Shown: positions 45,991 to 57,590 of the stretch, one piece after another
Layout of the letters: each line of letters begins with the position of its first letter
How positions within the stretch are numbered: position 1 is the stretch's first letter
Assembly: GCF_036898095.1 (NCBI RefSeq)
Contig: NC_090768.1
Span: 42,340,478-42,404,477, forward strand
DNA from: Palaemon carinicauda
Lineage: Eukaryota > Arthropoda > Malacostraca > Decapoda > Palaemonidae
Length of the DNA: 64,000 bases
Reading direction: 5' to 3'
The notes under the pieces: generated by a model
The model's database searches: none
Seen by the model: the letters and a program-made list of their open reading frames with translations, nothing else
Told to the model about the DNA's origin: nothing
Program-made: the position numbers and the translations under genes

Positions 45991-47406
45991 CTCGAGCTCA
46001 AGAGAGTCTTTCGATAGTCTGAAGGCAGTTAGACGAAGCGTGGGGAGGCTTTGATGAAATCTCTTTACGTGAGGCTGTCGCAAGAGATCCATCCGTAATG
46101 GCAGACTTCTTGGAACGTCTACCAGCCATAGAAGTACCTCTGTGAACCACTCTCTCGCAGGCCAGAGTGGAGCAACCAATGTCAACCTGGTCCCTTCGTG
46201 AGGGGTGAACTTCTGCAGCACCTTGTTTAGGATCTTGAAAGGTGGAAAGGCATAAACGTCCAGGTGAGACCAGTCCAGCAGGAAAGCGTCTATGTGGGCT
46301 GCCTCTGGATCTGGAACTGGAAAGCAGTAAGTCGAGAGCCTCTTTGTCAGTGAAGTCGCAAAAAGATCTATGGTGGGTTGACCCCATGTCATCCATAGCT
46401 TCTCGCACAGTCTTATGCAACGTCCACTCCATGGAGATGACTTGTCCTCTTCTGCTGAGGCAGTCCGCCAAGACATTCATTTTTCCTTGCACAAATCTCG
46501 CCAAAGGAGAGATGTTACTTGCCTTAAATGGAGTTCCTTCTGATCCGTGGATCAAAGACCCGAGCATTCCAGACTGTCCAGTGGAGCTCCCTAACCCAAA
46601 TCCGATGCATCTGAATACAACACATGGTTTGGGTTCTTGATCGCAAGAGAAAGGCCTTCTCGAAGTCTGATGTTGCTGTCCCACCAAGTCAGACATGTCT
46701 AGACTGAGTTGGAGATTGGGAAAGAGATACTCTCTAAGCCCTTCTCCTTGTTCCAATGGTTTAGGTGAAATTGGAGAGGGCATAGGTTGAGTCTCCCCAG
46801 AGAGATAAACTACTCCAGCGATGAAAGAGTTCCCACGAGGCTAGTTCAAACTCTTACAGAGCAACTGTTTTTCTCTTGCAAGTGAAGGACTTTTAACAGA
46901 GCTTGTTCCATTCTTGTGGGAGACGAAAAGGCCCGAAAAATCAGACACTGTATCTCCATTCCCAAATAAAGAATAGTCTGGGATGGGGTACTGTAAGTTA
47001 CGACTTCTCTACGTTCACTATGAGACCTAGCTTCTTGGTTAGGTCTAATGTCCATTAGAGGCTCTCCAGACAGCGATATAATGACGACGCCCTGATTAGC
47101 CAGTCGTCAAAATAAAGGGAGGCTCTGAATCCTCAAAAAATGTAGAAAGCTTGCTACATTTTGCAAGGGCCTTGTAAAAACAAGAGGAGCAGGAATGAGG
47201 CCGAAGTACAGTGCTCGAAATTGGTACATTACTTTCCCGTCCACAAACCTCAGATGTTGTTGAAAGTTTGGATGAATCGGGATGTGGAAGTATGCATCCT
47301 GAAGGTCGAGAAAGACCATCCAGTCGCCTTCCCTTACTGCTGCCAAGACAGATTTGGTAGTCTTCATCGTGAAGTTTGTCTTGACAATGAACACATTGAG
47401 CGCACT
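45958..47406 (-). pseudogene. DIRS reverse transcriptase / RNase H, copy B, N-terminally deleted
   Basis: 47107-47394 contains FLDLQDAYFHIPIHP and ALYFGLIPAPLVFTR. The YLDD region (about 47080-47100) has mutated and is followed by several stops. RNase H remnants and the DIRS tail PTIDLFATSLTKRLS..FPVPDPEA are in 45958-46476. As in copy A, the palm N-terminus is missing and gag-like sequence joins at about 47407. Confidence 0.8.
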
Positions 47407-47407
47407 T

Positions 47408-49170
47408 ACATCTTAAGTACTCCTGCAGTGAACGTGGCTGCCAGATCATTGGAGCCATCCCTGATAGCCTTGTTCCTGCAGTGAACGTGGCTGTCAGATC
47501 ATTGGAGCCATCCCTGATAGCCTTGTTCATGCATGACATAATTGTACAGCAATACATTGACAGCTGGAGAGACCTTCTTACTTAAGGCTCCCAGGGACCA
47601 ATCCAACAAATAAAAACTTCAAACGCTCGAAAAAACTCCTAACAGGAGATGGTCTAGCTCTGAAGCCGACCATAAAATCTTGGAGCGTCTCATGGCTAGA
47701 CGACGAGGAGAGTCCACAAGGCTTAAGAAGTCTCCCTGGGCAGAGGCAGGTACTCCCAAGCCGAGAACTTCTCCTCGAGCTTCTCCTGTGTCACACCAGA
47801 TGCCCGAGCGAGAAGCTAATTAAGGAGGAAAAGCAAAAGCAGACTTTCCTAAACTTCTCCTGGATTCCAACCAGTCTCCCAGTAAGAGCACGGCCCTCTT
47901 GGAAGAACAAGAGAGAACTGACTTCGTAAAAGCAGGCGTCGAAGAAAGTCTAGGACAAAATTTCACTAAAGAAATTCATCATTAAAATACAAGGGATTGT
48001 TGGACCACCCTAGGTTACTCCTCTTCTGAATGACTCCCCAAAGGTACATTAGTTGAAAGGGGGTCATCAACTTCTTCAAAAGGCACATCATCTGATAAAA
48101 CTAAAGTCTTGCGAGAAGGAGATTTATATTCAGAATGACGTGAAGGAAAAGCCTGACAGGCTACATCCACTTGTATATGAACAAAAGTTAAAGTTGGAGG
48201 GTCGATGTCACGTAGTGACTGCAGAGAATGTTATTCTACTACACGTCGTGACAGAAGTAACTGACGTTCAAACGTCCCGTAGTAACAGCGGTGACTGCTG
48301 TTCGATGCTATATCGTGACTACGATGACTGACCCTCGACGTCACGTCATGTCTACAGCGTCCACCGCTCAACGTCACGTTCTGCATCTCAACGTCACGCT
48401 GTGACTGCGGTGGCTGACGTTCAAAGCGATCAAAGTTACATCGAGATTTATGCTCCGCATCTCGCTTAACAGCAAAGCTGTCACTAGAGATAACGTCAGC
48501 GTGGCGTAACAAAGCTCGTCTAGAAGGTTGAAGACCCGAATCACGTATCCCAGAACCGTGACGTACAAAAAGCAAAGGATCCTTTCGCACAGGAACAGGA
48601 TCGAAAGCTTCTATTGAAGAAGAAAGCTTTAACAGCATATCTAACTTCGGATCAACCTGTGACTGCAGTGGCTGACGTTCAAACGTCACGTAGTAAACAG
48701 CAGTGACTGCTGATCGATGCTATATCGAGACTACGGTGACTGACACTCGACGTCACGTTGTGTCCACGGCGTCCACCGCTCAACGTCACGTCGAGTCTGT
48801 GGCAAAAACGTCTGTACATGAACGTCATCGCTATGAACGGGACTCTTATTATGACTACAGCTAGGACGTTGAACTTGTTCTGAAGGAACTAATAAACGTT
48901 TCAACCGTCTCGAAACTATACGCCCAAGCTTTTAAAGAGACGAATCATCGGAAGACGAGGAGAAACTTCGTCTCTCCTGTCTTATGGCAAGGACGTGCTT
49001 GCCGAGCAACGTCTGATACCTTTGAGGGAACGTCTGTTCGTTGGTTTACACTCCTCACTCCCTTAGGTCCTACGACATTCCTTCTCCCTGGTGCAGGGGA
49101 GCCTGAAAGAGGTCTCGGACTAGGCAAGTGACAAGCACGAACAAACGAACCCTCCGCAACACAGAACATG
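47408..49170 (-). pseudogene. DIRS gag-like region, copy B
   Basis: Contains KAIRDGSNDLTATF (47450-47540), the 53-bp duplication, about 62 bp beside it that copy A has lost (about 47550-47611), and a linker made of TFERQPLQSQ-like repeats from ACGTCACG-type DNA (48230-48690). An N-terminal stretch (48945-49169) is collinear with that of copy A. Multiple frameshifts. Assignment is inferred as for copy A. Confidence 0.6.
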
Positions 49171-51299
49171 TTTTTTGCACTTACTTCACTGATATCGTAT
49201 TTTTCAATAATTTCACATTAGACATGAATAAAACTGATTTCTACCTGAAGCACGCAATTCTCCCTTACATCAAAAGGTTAGAATTGCGAAATGAGTCGTA
49301 TAATGTAAGCACATTAGTACAAAATGAAACACACATGCAAAAAATCAATAAACATATTCATATACTGTACTGTATATCGAATAAAACGGAAATATATAAA
49401 GTTAAAAAGATCAGTGACTGGGGAGGAGACTAAACACTAGTTCACTAAGGACTACGTTTTCAATCTCTCACCGTACAGTGCCTTGGGACGAGAATAAAAA
49501 CTAAAACGTTTTATCCTCTCTCCCCGTACAGAGACTTGGGACGAGAGTAAAAATCTGAATCGAGAACAACGTTACTCGCTCCCAAACTCCTTGTACAGAG
49601 ACTTGGGACGAGAAAAAAGATCGGATCGTTCTCTCTTTCTCTCTCTCTCTCCGTCTCTCTCTCTCTCTCTTGTCACACACAAGAGAAAGGCCCACTCACC
49701 CTTCGTCAATAACAGGTTATTTGACCAAAGGAAAAAACTGAAAGGACTAAGAAATTGAAAATTAACAAGTTCCTTTAAATTAGTATCTAAAACACTTCAA
49801 TTTGAAAGAAGAATGAACAAAACGTCAAAATCGATTTACTCTTTCTGCAAAGTGAAACCGTGATTCTCTCTTTCTCTATCGTAACGATAGAGCGCAAACT
49901 GCGTAGCATAAATAAACCAAACGTTAGTTCATCTTTGAAAAAACAGCACGAAGACTATTCAAAGAATATATTTCTTAAAATATTTTCTAAAAAATATTCA
50001 TCTCATAACTCTTACAGAGCAATTGATTTAAACTTAACAAAAATAAAAGTTGAATGGGCTCAACGTTGTTTAACTTCGTTTTCCAAGTTAGGACCGCCTA
50101 CAAGGAATAGGTAAAGGCCGCATATAAACAAAACATAAAATTTATCTTGATGTTTAGTATAGATGGAAAGCTAATCAAAGAGGCCTAATAAAGGCGGGTG
50201 AGATATAAAATATATAGAGGAAAATCTATAAATATCAACAATAATTTATAAAGTGATAAAATAATTACTAAAAGCCTTAAACACACTTCCGTACACTGAG
50301 GGAAGGGTCGGCCATCTTTTCTCTATGGAAAAACCAGAGATTAAAAAAAAAGCAAAGGCAAAATACTTTTCCTCTCCTTTCAAAAGCATTTCTTTTGAAG
50401 ATAGTATTGAATAATCCAACACGGCGAAAGCAATAAAACCAAAACCAAGTACTTCACCAGTTCGGTAGAAAACTCGAGGTCATAAAGCGAGCTGAACCAA
50501 CTTGTCGACAAGACCGACAGAGAAGAACTGGAGATGTTGACAAGTATATGCGGTATCTGGCCGATAGTCGGCGCTGGTGGTCACACCCGCAACCTTCACG
50601 GCGATCGCTCGCGAGTTTTTTGGAATCTGTCGAGCCGTCGGAGACGTCAGCTATTATATATTCACCGGCTAAGTTTAATATTTAAAAAATATACATTATT
50701 TCCAAATTGGTCATTTGTTCTGTAACTGGAATACAAACCAACGCTATTCATAGGGGTGACTCACCGATTAGAAGTGCGGATGTACCTGCCAATCTGGCTT
50801 TTGGCCTTACCTGTACTGTGCAGGTTAGTGCATAGATGAGGAGACCCTAACACCAAACTAAACCTGCTAAGCATGGTCTGCGGCCTACACAAGCTGTTTG
50901 TTGAGTTATAAGCAATGTGACTGTCAAGGCACAGTATAAGTTACTCCAAGTATTGTAGGAAATAACAGAGTTGACGGAGACATTCCCAAAACCACCTCGC
51001 CAGGGTATGGGGATGCAACAGTATTGGAACAATATTTGGTTACACAAGAGAGTAATGGTTTACCAGCAATGGTTTGAGGTCAGCTTGTGCAGAGGACCCA
51101 GGATGCTGATTTCCCCAAGAGAGGGGAGGATGAAGAAATAAAAAGAGCCAGATATTCTGTTTCATTCATTTAGACTAAAACCGCGTAACCAATGCCCTCA
51201 ACCATCTGCTACTTGTCCAATAAGGAGCTTGAGGTACTATATCAGCTGTTGTGCATCCACTACAGGATTGATAGAAAATGTATCGAGGTTCCTTAGGGT

Positions 51300-52560
51300 C
51301 ACTTCTTGCAGGTAGTAAGCAGTGAATGTTGTCTGACGTTTAAAGACGCCCGCTTGCAACACCTGCGTCACAGAGTAGTTTCTTTTGAAGGCCAGGGATG
51401 TGGCCATGCCCCTGACATCATGAGCTCTTGGCTGACATGTTGGAGGAGGATCAGGATTCAGAGCAAGGTCAATGACCCTACAAATCTATGCAGAGATGGT
51501 TTTCTTCGTGATCCTCCTCTTGTTTCTGCCCGTGCTGATGAAGAGTGAGGGCATTCTGGGCCGAGCTGCTGCTGTTTTCTTGAGGTAGCGCCTCAAAAAA
51601 CTTTCCGGGCATAGCAACACATGATCTGGGTCGTCGGTTACAGAGCGGAGACTCGTTATCCGGAAGGAGTAGAATCTAGGATTCAAAACCCCCGGATTTT
51701 GAGTCTTGACAGCAAACTCAGGGCCAAATCTGAAGATTACCTCTCCCGATCGCTTTGAATGGGCGATGTCATTTGAGAGACCATGAAGTTTGCTAACATG
51801 TTAAGCCAAGGCCAAGGCGAGAAGGAACACCATCTTCAAAGTTAGGTGGCGATCTGTTGTCTGGCATAAGGGTTCATAGGGAGGTCTCTTTAGAGATCTG
51901 AGAACTCAAACCATGTTCCATGGGGGAAGTCTCACTTCTGACTGAGGACAGGTAAGTTCATATCTCCATATGAGCAGAGAAATTTCTAGCTATGAGGAAA
52001 TGTCCATTCCTTTCAGTTTAAAGATGTGACTCAAAGCTGAGTGATAGCCTTTAACCGGTGAAACCGAAAGGAGCATTTCTTCCCGCAAATACACGAGGAA
52101 CTCCCCTATTGCTGGAATAGTGGCATCGAGTGGAGAGATACCCCTTCCACAACACCAACAACAGAAGACGTTCCACTTCGCCTGGTAAACTGAAGCAGAA
52201 GATTTCTGCAGGTATCCAGACAACCTATTTGCAACCTGTTGCGAAAATCCTCTCTGCATGAGGAGATTCTGGAGAATCTCCAGGCGTGAAGACGTAGCAA
52301 AGTTACTCTCTAGTGGAAAATGTTGGCATGTGGTTGTCTGAGTAGATCGTGTCGTGGAGGAGCTTCTCTCGGCAGGTCCGTCAGGAGTAGCAGAAGGTAC
52401 AAGAATCACTCTGCGTGATGACATAGCAGAGCTACGAGGATAATAGAGAGGTTGATCAATGTTCTGGCCTTGATGAGTACTCTTTTCATCAGACAAAAGG
52501 GTGAGAAGGTGTAGACGTTGATGTTGTCCCACTGCTGTTGGAATGCATCTTGCCAAAGAG
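51300..52560 (-). pseudogene. DIRS tyrosine recombinase, element C
   Basis: The N-terminal core-binding part is in 51990-52556 (SASVYQAKWNVFCCWC, then VSPVKGYHSALSHIF). The catalytic part is at about 51300-51690, where minus-strand translation gives RAHDVRGMATSLAF (HxxR) and TAYYLQEVT (tyrosine). Frameshifts separate these blocks. Confidence 0.75.
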
Positions 52561-52716
52561 CCTTGGGGTCTGGGACTGGGGAGCAGGACAGCGATAGCCT
52601 GAAGTTCAAAGCCATTGCGAACAGGTCCACAGTCAGCGAACCCCCTAAAGTTTTGACTTTGTTGGCTACTACATGATCCTCAGACCGTTCAGAACCCACT
52701 ACCTGCGATGCCCTGC

Positions 52717-53840
52717 TCAGATTGTAGGCACATTCCTCTTGCCAGGAATGAAGCCAGCAGATAGCGAGACCGAGTGGACTTCCGCCCATCTCAGTATCTC
52801 TACTGCTAGATGGGATAGGGGCTGCAAAAAAGTACTTCCTTGCATTTTTATGCAAGCCACTACTGTGGTGTTGTCGCTCATCACCACCACAGTGTGACCC
52901 GCCAGGAACTGGTGGAACTCTTGAAGGGTCAGGTATATGACCTTCATCTCTAAGAGATTTATGTGAAGGTATTTTTCGGACTCTGACCAGAGGCCTGAGG
53001 TCGTGTGGTGCAGCATGTGGGCTCCCCCCCCCCCCAACCTTCCTTTGATGCGTCCGAAAACAGCATCAAATCGGGTGGAAGGCCTAGAAGGTCAACACCC
53101 TTTAGCAGATTCTCATCTGCCAGCCACCATTCGAGGTCCGTCCTATTCTCCTTGGAATCTAAGGCCTGATTCCAATTAAACTTCACTCACCACTGGAAGG
53201 ATCGTATCCTGAGGCGAGCATTGGGAATCAGACAGGCCAAGGATGATAAGTGTCCGAGGAGACATAGCCACTTCTGTGCTGGGAGTTATTCCCGTCTGAG
53301 AAAAGGTCTCGCGACCTTTCTCAGCCTCATTATCCTGTCATATCATGGGAAGGCTTTGTGTAGTTTGGTGTCTAGAATAATGCTCAGGAATACCAGTCTT
53401 TGAGTGGGAAGCAGGGATAACTTTTCAAGGTTTACCATAATCCCCAGATCTTGGAAAAGCCTCAGAAGTTTGTCTCAGAGCTGAAGAAGGGTTACCACCG
53501 AGCCTGCTAGGATCAGCCAGTCGCCCAAGATGACACGACGGCTAACACTTTTGTGAAGACCTGAGGTGCCGCGAAAAGACCGAAGCACAGTACCTTGAAC
53601 TGGTATATTTTGTTATCGACGTTGAACCATAAATACATCCTTGAAAACAGACGAACTGGGATCTAGAAGTATTCGTCCTTTAGATCCAGTGTACACATGA
53701 AGTCCTGTGGACTTACCGCTAGCCTGACCATGTCTGCCGTCTACATGCTGAATGAATTCTGTTCGACAAACTTGTTCAGAGCTGAGAGGTCAATGACTGG
53801 TCTCCAGCCTCCAGACATCTTTTTCACAAGAAAGTCTTGA
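52717..53840 (-). pseudogene. DIRS reverse transcriptase / RNase H, element C
   Basis: Palm N-terminus SGGWRPVIDLSALNKF at about 53760-53815. A degraded LDLKDEYF block follows, then KIYQFKVLCFGLFAAPQVF near 53600, without a recognisable catalytic YLDD. RNase H is at 52717-53110: LMLFSDASKEGWGGG, KYLHINLLEMKVIY and VVVMSDNTTVVACI. Several stops. This copy keeps the N-terminal palm that copies A and B have lost. Confidence 0.78.
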
Positions 53841-53844
53841 CTGA

Positions 53845-56800
53845 AGAAGCCTGGAGAACCGTCGAGGACCTCCTGGAGAGCGCCCTTCTGCAACATGGTC
53901 TGAACTTCACCATCCTTTGCTGATCCCATCGCAAAGAAGCTCATAAGCACTAGATTCTTCGTCAGTGGAGGGAGAGAGGAAATGCAGGGGTCGCGATACC
54001 CTGAACGAATCACGGAGACCGTCCAGGGTTCAGCCCTGTTCTGCATCCATCTGTTCCAGCAGCTTTGTAAGCATCCCCTCACTGGTGGACAAGCAGGTGG
54101 ATCACCTATCCTAGTGCTTGCAGCTTCTGCCACAAGCCTCTCTGCTGTTTGACTCCACGGGAGAACTTGGTGCCTTTCTGGTCCTTGACAGGAAAGGGCT
54201 TCTCAGACACCATCTTTTCCTTTGCTGCCGTCTTGCTGGTAGAGGGTTTCGACTGGCTGGGCTTCAAGGGAGCCGGTGGTCTATAGGGCCATGATGTTAA
54301 GGCCCTATGTAGGAGAGTATCCTGGTGGGATTTCATCCACCTCTCCATAGCCTGCTTGGTGTCCTTTGGCTCGAATAGCACTCATAGAGGAGTTCTCGGC
54401 ATTAGGGACCTGTTGGTGGAATCTCTCGGCCACCACATCCCTTCATTTCAAGATGGTATTGGTCCAAAGATTCACAACCTGGTGGACCAGAAACTTAATG
54501 GTAAAGGTGCCTGAGAGAAGGAAGTTCTCAATAGCCTTCCTGGTACTTTCTTTAGAAAAATCTTCGGTCTGTACCAGGATTCCTACAGATACCAACCAAA
54601 GATCCAGCCACAAAGTGGCCTGCATGGCATACTTAGCGACCATATCCTGGTACAAGATCTCGAATGCCAAAAACGTGACCTGACGAAAAAAGGGCCTCTC
54701 AAGAGAAACTCCCTTAGTCAGATCCTCAAGAGAGTAGTGGAGAGATAATGTCGAGCATGGCTCATCCAGGACCTCATAGTATCCTAAACGATACGACACA
54801 GCTTGTACAAAGGTGGATGAGGTCGGCCCGAGGTAGAGTAGGGTTCCTCGGTCTCCTTTTCTACCTCGTTGTCAGGACACGTGTAATCAGAAACTGCGAA
54901 TCCTATTGGATGTTTGAGGACACTCGCAGCTCCACGAGGTCTCTTAAGGAGAGAGACAATCATGGGGGGGTTTGAGGCTCTGAAAGAGACAGGTCTCCTC
55001 TTACTGTTGAATGGCAGGGAAAAGGAAGAAAAGGAGACTGATTTCTCTAACGGGATCCTCGGGGTCGACGCTACTGCTGTCTGCTTGGGTGATTCTGACT
55101 GGGCTGTACCTGCTACTGCTTGCTTGACAGACTTGACCAGGGTATCAAACCACAATGGTGGCTTCCCCACAGTTGACAGATCTGGCGTGTGCTTGGGAAG
55201 GCTTACAGGTGAAGAACGCCTCCTTGGGAATCGCTGCCTCAGTACAGTACCTGAAACTGAGGAGAGGTGGGTTTCTTACCTGGTTCAAAGCAGACAGGCA
55301 TCTAGAAGTCCTCCTGAACTCTCATGGGAGGATGCTCTGGTGTGATAGGAACCACAGTAAACTTAATGGGAGGTTCCTTGAATCCCTCTGGGAGAGAGAT
55401 TGGGCGACCACCTCTTGCTGGCAAGTCAGGGTGCTCTGGAATGATCGCTGATGGTCTGCAAATGAATGATTTGAAGTTCTCTGGCATCAGGATATCGAAG
55501 GTCATTGACGCTGATGATGGTCTGCGAAGCTTGTCCCAGGGTTATCAAGGTGGAGAAGTAGGATTGTTTGCAAAAGCATGGCGATCACTCGTGGAATCAT
55601 GGTGATTGCGCGCAAAAGTGAGAATCGCACGCGTAAGTATGAAAATCACGAGCAGTTGCGTGATGATCGCGCGCAAGAGATTAAGAGGAGAGCGCTGGCA
55701 GGTAGCAATCACGCTTAAGATGCCCGTGGGAACCAGTCCGACAAGCTGACGAGTGACGATCACAAGTATGAGAATGGCTAGCGGCATGTCAGTGAGCGGC
55801 ATGTCAGTGAGCGGCATGTCAGTGAGCGGCATGTCAGTGAGCGGCGTGTCGGTGAGCGGCGTGTCAGTAAGCGGCGTGTCAGTAAGCGGCGTGTCAGTAA
55901 GCGGCGTGTCAGTAAGCGGCGTGTCAGTGAGCGGGCGATCGACGAGCTTGAAATTTGAGAGCTGGCAATCAGCAAGTCAGCGAAAGGCGAACTGCGAGCT
56001 GGCAAGAGAAGAGTTGGAGATTGGCATGCTGGCAAGCGGCGAGTTGCGAACGGCAAGTCTGAGTGTGGCAAGCAGCGAGTCTGAGCGTGGCGAGCAGAGA
56101 GTCTGAGCGTAGCGAGTGGCGAGCTGGGGAACGTCTGTAGGAGAACGTCTAACCGCTGAAGGGTGAGCTGGCAAACCGCAAGCTGGTGAATTGCGAGCTG
56201 GCGAATAGCGCGCTAGGGTGTGACGATCACGAGATGACGAGTGATCGTGCACTGTAGTAGATCATCCAAGGGCTGGTGAGCAACGAGCAGGCGAGTGACG
56301 ATCACGAGCTGGCGAATAGTGATGAGGTGAGTGATGATCACGAGCTGATGAGTGACGATCATGAGATGACGAGTAACGATCACAAGCCGGCGCATGATGA
56401 TCATGAGGAGAGCGGTGATCAGAAGCACGGGGGTGGCGAAATGAACGTCTATCCCTGGAGGAAGGGCGCTGTTTCCTGACGGGGGCACGGGCAAATTTCT
56501 GGACGGGCAAAGAAGACTGCGGTTCCTAGAAGACAATGAGACCCTGTGGTGGCAAGTGTTCTGATCATCAGCAGCAGGTCGTCGTTGGGGTGGCAAGCGG
56601 GCGCGCTGGTTTTGTAGGCGGCGATGAACTTAAGGGGATTTACGCTGCGCATGACTAGCAGGAGTAGGAGAGGGCAATAGAGGGGCCTCGCATACAACAA
56701 GGGCGCCAACTACAGCACTTGCGGCTAAAAGAACTTCAACATTGGATTATGCCAGAGTAGGTCTCCTCTGGGGCCCCCGCTGAAACAACTCTGACAACAC

Positions 56801-57307
56801 GTCCTTCAAACGCGGGCCTGCATCCCCCAGTGATGGCCAAACCTGTAAAACATCAGATAAAGAGAAGGACTCCCCAGGGGGCAGAGCCAAAGTTGCTTCT
56901 TTAGGGGAAGCAGCTTGGTCTTTGGAACCCTGGGGTTGGCCTAGTGTTAGCCGATCAACACTCCTACTCGACCGATCCTTGGCAGAGATCAAGCGAGCAA
57001 GAGCTTCGGGAAGAGATCAGAGGGATCAAGGAAGAAGTCCAAGGTTTCTTCGCCATTGACTATGACCCCTAAGGCGAGAAATCCCTCCTGGACTACTTCT
57101 GCGCCGGCGGCCAAATCTCTCCCACTGGGAGGAAGACCACTCCCGGCACTCCTCGCAGGTGTTACGCAGATCGCAGTATTGTCCTCTGTGGGCCAGACAC
57201 AACGAATGGGGCTCGGTCTCAGCAGAGGATATGAAGATACCACAAGAACATCCTTCAGGCCCTGGGCAAGTCTGCATGATGGACAGCAGGAAGGCAAAAA
57301 GACACAC
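53845..57307 (-). pseudogene. DIRS gag, element C, with Cys-rich N-terminal domain
   Basis: The N-terminal domain at 57026-57307 has a Cys/His pattern EPHSLC..RGQYC..RNTCEECREW followed by basic RFGRRRRSS. The middle holds the minisatellite (55786-55935) and degenerate GATGACGAG repeats (56219-56420). Globular gag blocks at 54443-54799 and 54784-55170 are alpha-helical in appearance. The C-terminal part (53845-54380) leads into the polymerase. Many frameshifts. The same N-terminal signature appears at 14540-14761. Confidence 0.7.
55786..55935. repeat. 15-bp minisatellite, ten units, within DIRS gag
   Basis: Ten head-to-tail units of (A/G)TGTCAGT(G/A)AGCGGC begin at 55786 and every 15 bp to 55921. 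Variants are blocked: ATG..GAG units first, then GTG..AAG units, which indicates stepwise amplification. The period keeps frame; the minus strand reads a five-residue repeat (MPLTD in one frame). Confidence 0.95.
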
Positions 57308-57590
57308 CTAAAGCGAGAAAAAGATTATTATAATGGCAAGACTGTTTGGAAGGTGGAGCGGAGATGTCCATTCTTGGCAAACCCAAAAGACACACTAGTG
57401 TGTGTCTGTGTGAGTGAATGGGGTAGCCGGTAACCCTTGCTACCCTTCACTAATCCCCACCCCCCACCCCGCTAACTAGCGGGTTCGGTAGTTGCCACCT
57501 CACTTAAAAGTCTTCATGGCTAGTCTTCCAGCTTTGCCGAAAGTTAATCCTTAAATATAGCGTATGGTTTGTACTTAGTGTAGGAACAAA

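Larger units (their letters stand above)
42932..50689 (-). mobile_element. DIRS-I element, copy B, with nested foldback element
   Basis: Same layout as copy A: left terminal repeat 42932-43121, ICR split into 43170-43220 and 44524-44570 by a foldback insertion, recombinase 44954-45990, RNase H/reverse transcriptase 45958-47406, gag-like 47408-49170, CT-rich leader (about 49630-49670), and right terminal repeat 50519-50689. Without the insertion it is about 6.48 kb. Its two terminal repeats differ from each other by about one base but differ from those of copy A at many positions (for example AACGTCTCCGACGG versus GCTGCTCCGGTGG), so A and B are separate subfamilies. Confidence 0.92.
50705..57590 (-). 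mobile_element. DIRS-II element C (6.9 kb), degenerate
   Basis: Plus-strand order: half ICR (50705-50760, tip GTTCTGTAACTGGAATACAA), recombinase, RNase H/reverse transcriptase, gag with a 15-bp minisatellite, Cys-rich gag N-terminus, and 5' terminal repeat (57440-57590, tip GGTTTGTACTTAGTGTAGG). It has no left terminal repeat at 50705; candidates for it lie at 42411-42690 and 42700-42931, on the far side of DIRS-I copy B. The half-ICR tip and the right terminal tip are not the same subtype, so C may be a composite of two DIRS-II copies. Confidence 0.8.

Noticed and set aside
55753..56106. Plus-strand frame with a repeated Val-Ser-Gly pattern
   Set aside because: It is the antisense reading of the gag minisatellite of element C.
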